Assembly: GCF_024158025.1 (NCBI RefSeq)
Contig: NZ_JAMZEL010000010.1
Span: 62,001 to 126,000, forward strand
Origin: Runella salmonicolor
GTDB taxonomy: Bacteria; Bacteroidota; Bacteroidia; Cytophagales; Spirosomataceae
DNA: 64,000 nt
Reading direction: 5' to 3'
The notes under the pieces were generated by a model. The model did not search any database. It was not told the DNA's origin and saw only the letters and a program-made list of their open reading frames with translations. The position numbers were made by a program, and so were the translations under genes. Positions within the stretch are counted from its first letter, which is position 1. Each line of letters begins with the position of its first letter. Below are positions 63,401 to 64,000 of this stretch, piece by piece.

Positions 63401-64000
63401 TTCAAGATTCAGATTTTGGTAGGTATATCCTTTAACATCCGCGCTCAAAACCGTGCCTTTCAGCTCCGCCTGCAAGGTTTTTGGGTCAATCCCCTGCCCG
63501 TTGACGGTTGCCGTCAACGAAAGTTTCCCGAGTTGCTCTGGGGGTTGTTTGAGCAGTTTCCCTGCGTTAAAATCTTTTAAAACCAGCGTTCCTTGATAGG
63601 CTTCATTTCTACCTCTGACAAAATTCTTCAGATTCCCTTCAAACGTCGCGTCGCCCATGTCGGAGGCCAAACGGGTGTTCAGATTGAGGTCATTCAGGCT
63701 GCCTTTCACGGTACCCGTCAGCAGCAGTTTCGTAGGAATTTCGATAGAAGCAGGCAGGACATCCTTGGGCGCAATACGTTCAATATCGGCCCGGGTAGTA
63801 GACAATTCGCCGATTTTCAAATCCAAGGCCATTTTTTGCGGGTCGGGCAATCCCGCAATTTTCCCCTCCATGCGCAGGTGAGTTCCTTGCAGGGTCTGTA
63901 CGTCGACGGCCTTCAGGGTTAATTTATTGACCTTGCCCGTCACTATTCCATTTACCTTGACAATGGCCGTTGGATTGCGGTCAAAAGGTGGTGTTTTTCG
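60443..64000 (-). CDS. tamB: TamB translocation/assembly protein (5' end outside window)
   Basis: The reading frame is open to the window end (base 64000), so the start lies beyond it; the GTG at 63943 is only an internal codon. The visible 1185 codons are a long repetitive beta-sheet (AsmA/TamB-type) ending in the conserved TamB domain. Typical stretches are LSFPRF-like strands, DLNVGLSKAFMDDRLTVNVG and VNVNYNLTRDGRYAFRAYRK. It spans the periplasm as a lipid-carrying groove with TamL. It overlaps tamL by ATGA. Confidence 0.92.
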   Translation of the reverse strand, partial: RKTPPFDRNPTAIVKVNGIVTGKVNKLTLKAVDVQTLQGTHLRMEGKIAGLPDPQKMALDLKIGELSTTRADIERIAPKDVLPASIEIPTKLLLTGTVKGSLNDLNLNTRLASDMGDATFEGNLKNFVRGRNEAYQGTLVLKDFNAGKLLKQPPEQLGKLSLTATVNGQGIDPKTLQAELKGTVLSADVKGYTYQNLNLEGTYRQQLADFVAAIADPNATLRLNVQADLRSEYPVISAEADIDELRLKPLNLYSENLGIRGKINAVFPSTNPADPRGTLLIQDGVLIQDGKEIPLQTLSLNLENENGERLAVIDAPFLKARATGVFRYEQLADILLTEINRYFALPEIQYKPITEPYRFSLEGKMANHAALKAFVPELTRMDTVRFSMQLNSQQDTTLRLKLQAPLVEYDSMLVERVTINVDGANNKANYAAYVDKVTSGTTNIRRTYLNGEIANNIVGFNLVLKDSLDKDRHGMEGVLASIENNYRLQLRRRGLLLDYKNWTADSTGYVQFGKDGLLARKFTITQNRQRLFVNSLTDTPNGPLRIEMDSLNLRPLVGIMADSTLMGGVLAGNVILQNYTQENPAFTGDFSIRDLTVMDILIGNLNAKAANQSADNIVAEATLKSAQNDVQLSGNYLLKSKTPLNLTLDIRRMGMQTVEAFSLGELRRTRGSLAGKATIKGAIDKPQIDGSVAFDSVSFNVTQLGATYRINNSRLQFKGSDILLQKFVVSDTANRPLQIDGKINIAKIPDVSYDLNIVGKDFTVLNATRKENEFFYGKGIVDANLHVAGVGSKPAIDGSVKLKEGSDITVILPDDNFGENATEGIVEFINPNKPVVVDSSAIESTSVDFASEISLNLEADDRSQLTIVVDELNGDNLKVRGNAQLNAGISPSGQVFILGLYEITQGSYDLTFEILKRGFTIQKGSRLIWTGDPMKADVDITAVYPVTAELTPIVPNDADYKNKKLPLQVLLKMQGSLEKPQITFDIRPDKTRMSADEVSRIENDGVFGELQQNQAAMNKQVFSLLVLNKFSGEQSSDFFSSVNPELIARESVSKLLTDQLNMLASDLIKGVKLDFNLNSTSVSTTTGTAAQTDLNVGLSKAFMDDRLTVNVGRNFEIEGGARAARSTEIIDNVNVNYNLTRDGRYAFRAYRKNQYQAVLEGFIVETGVSFAVVLDYDKLKEMFKK

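Overview
The window comes from a Bacteroidota genome, most likely the order Cytophagales (Runella/Spirosoma-like; the genus is inference). Supporting signs are an ECF sigma/FecR/SusC/SusD block, TamL/TamB, DUF3570/DUF4266, a LytS/LytTR pair, and promoters of the Bacteroidota type (TTTG, about 20 nt, TAnnTTTG) ahead of fusA and a nearby gene. There is no tRNA, rRNA, CRISPR array, transposase or integrase that I can recognise.

Layout. 1-4.7 kb: the end of an OmpA/PD40 envelope protein, small lipoproteins and membrane proteins, and a HIT protein. 5.0-7.6 kb: fusA and rpsJ. 7.86-14.84 kb: an AT-rich accessory operon, the most unusual part of the window. It starts with an 8-copy CTATC tandem repeat and a one-domain LuxR-type regulator. 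Next come a fused isoprenyl-synthase-like/terpene-cyclase-like enzyme, an M50 membrane protease with an N-terminal PqqD-like region, and four tiny genes, one broken by a stop codon. These tiny genes are too short for ordinary gene calling and share the leader motif F-E-[VI]-[QE]-E-L-E-[QN]-R-L-E-N-K-W followed by variable Cys/Ser/Thr-bearing tails. The operon ends with a CarboxypepD_reg-like exported protein, a MauE/DoxX-thioredoxin fusion and an IPP isomerase. I read it as a candidate ribosomally made, modified peptide (RiPP) locus coupled to isoprenoid chemistry; the chemistry is inference.

15-31.7 kb: a lone sulfatase; a coiled-coil gene next to a membrane-anchored actin/Ppx-fold protein; a nutrient-uptake locus (ECF sigma, FecR anti-sigma, STN-type SusC, SusD, two sulfatases) likely serving a sulfated substrate; and an L,D-transpeptidase with an Hsp70-like gene. 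31.7-37.3 kb: a tripartite RND efflux operon on the minus strand. 37.5-42.1 kb: a defence-type island (HicBA toxin-antitoxin plus a two-gene restriction-modification system whose methylase carries its own PD-(D/E)xK domain). It is flanked by a perfect 59-bp direct repeat of the 3' end of the neighbouring DUF3570 gene.

42-48 kb: a minus-strand extracytoplasmic electron-transfer/flavinylation locus (DUF2271-ApbE fusion, PepSY membrane protein, Rieske protein, thioredoxin, ApbE, DUF4266, DUF3570). 48-52.8 kb: an outer-membrane receptor divergent from a LytS/LytTR two-component pair. 52.8-57 kb: a DUF6600 protein, an M14 carboxypeptidase-like protein and an MBL-fold hydrolase. 57.3-64 kb: purQ, then tamL and the 3' part of tamB, which runs off the window end.
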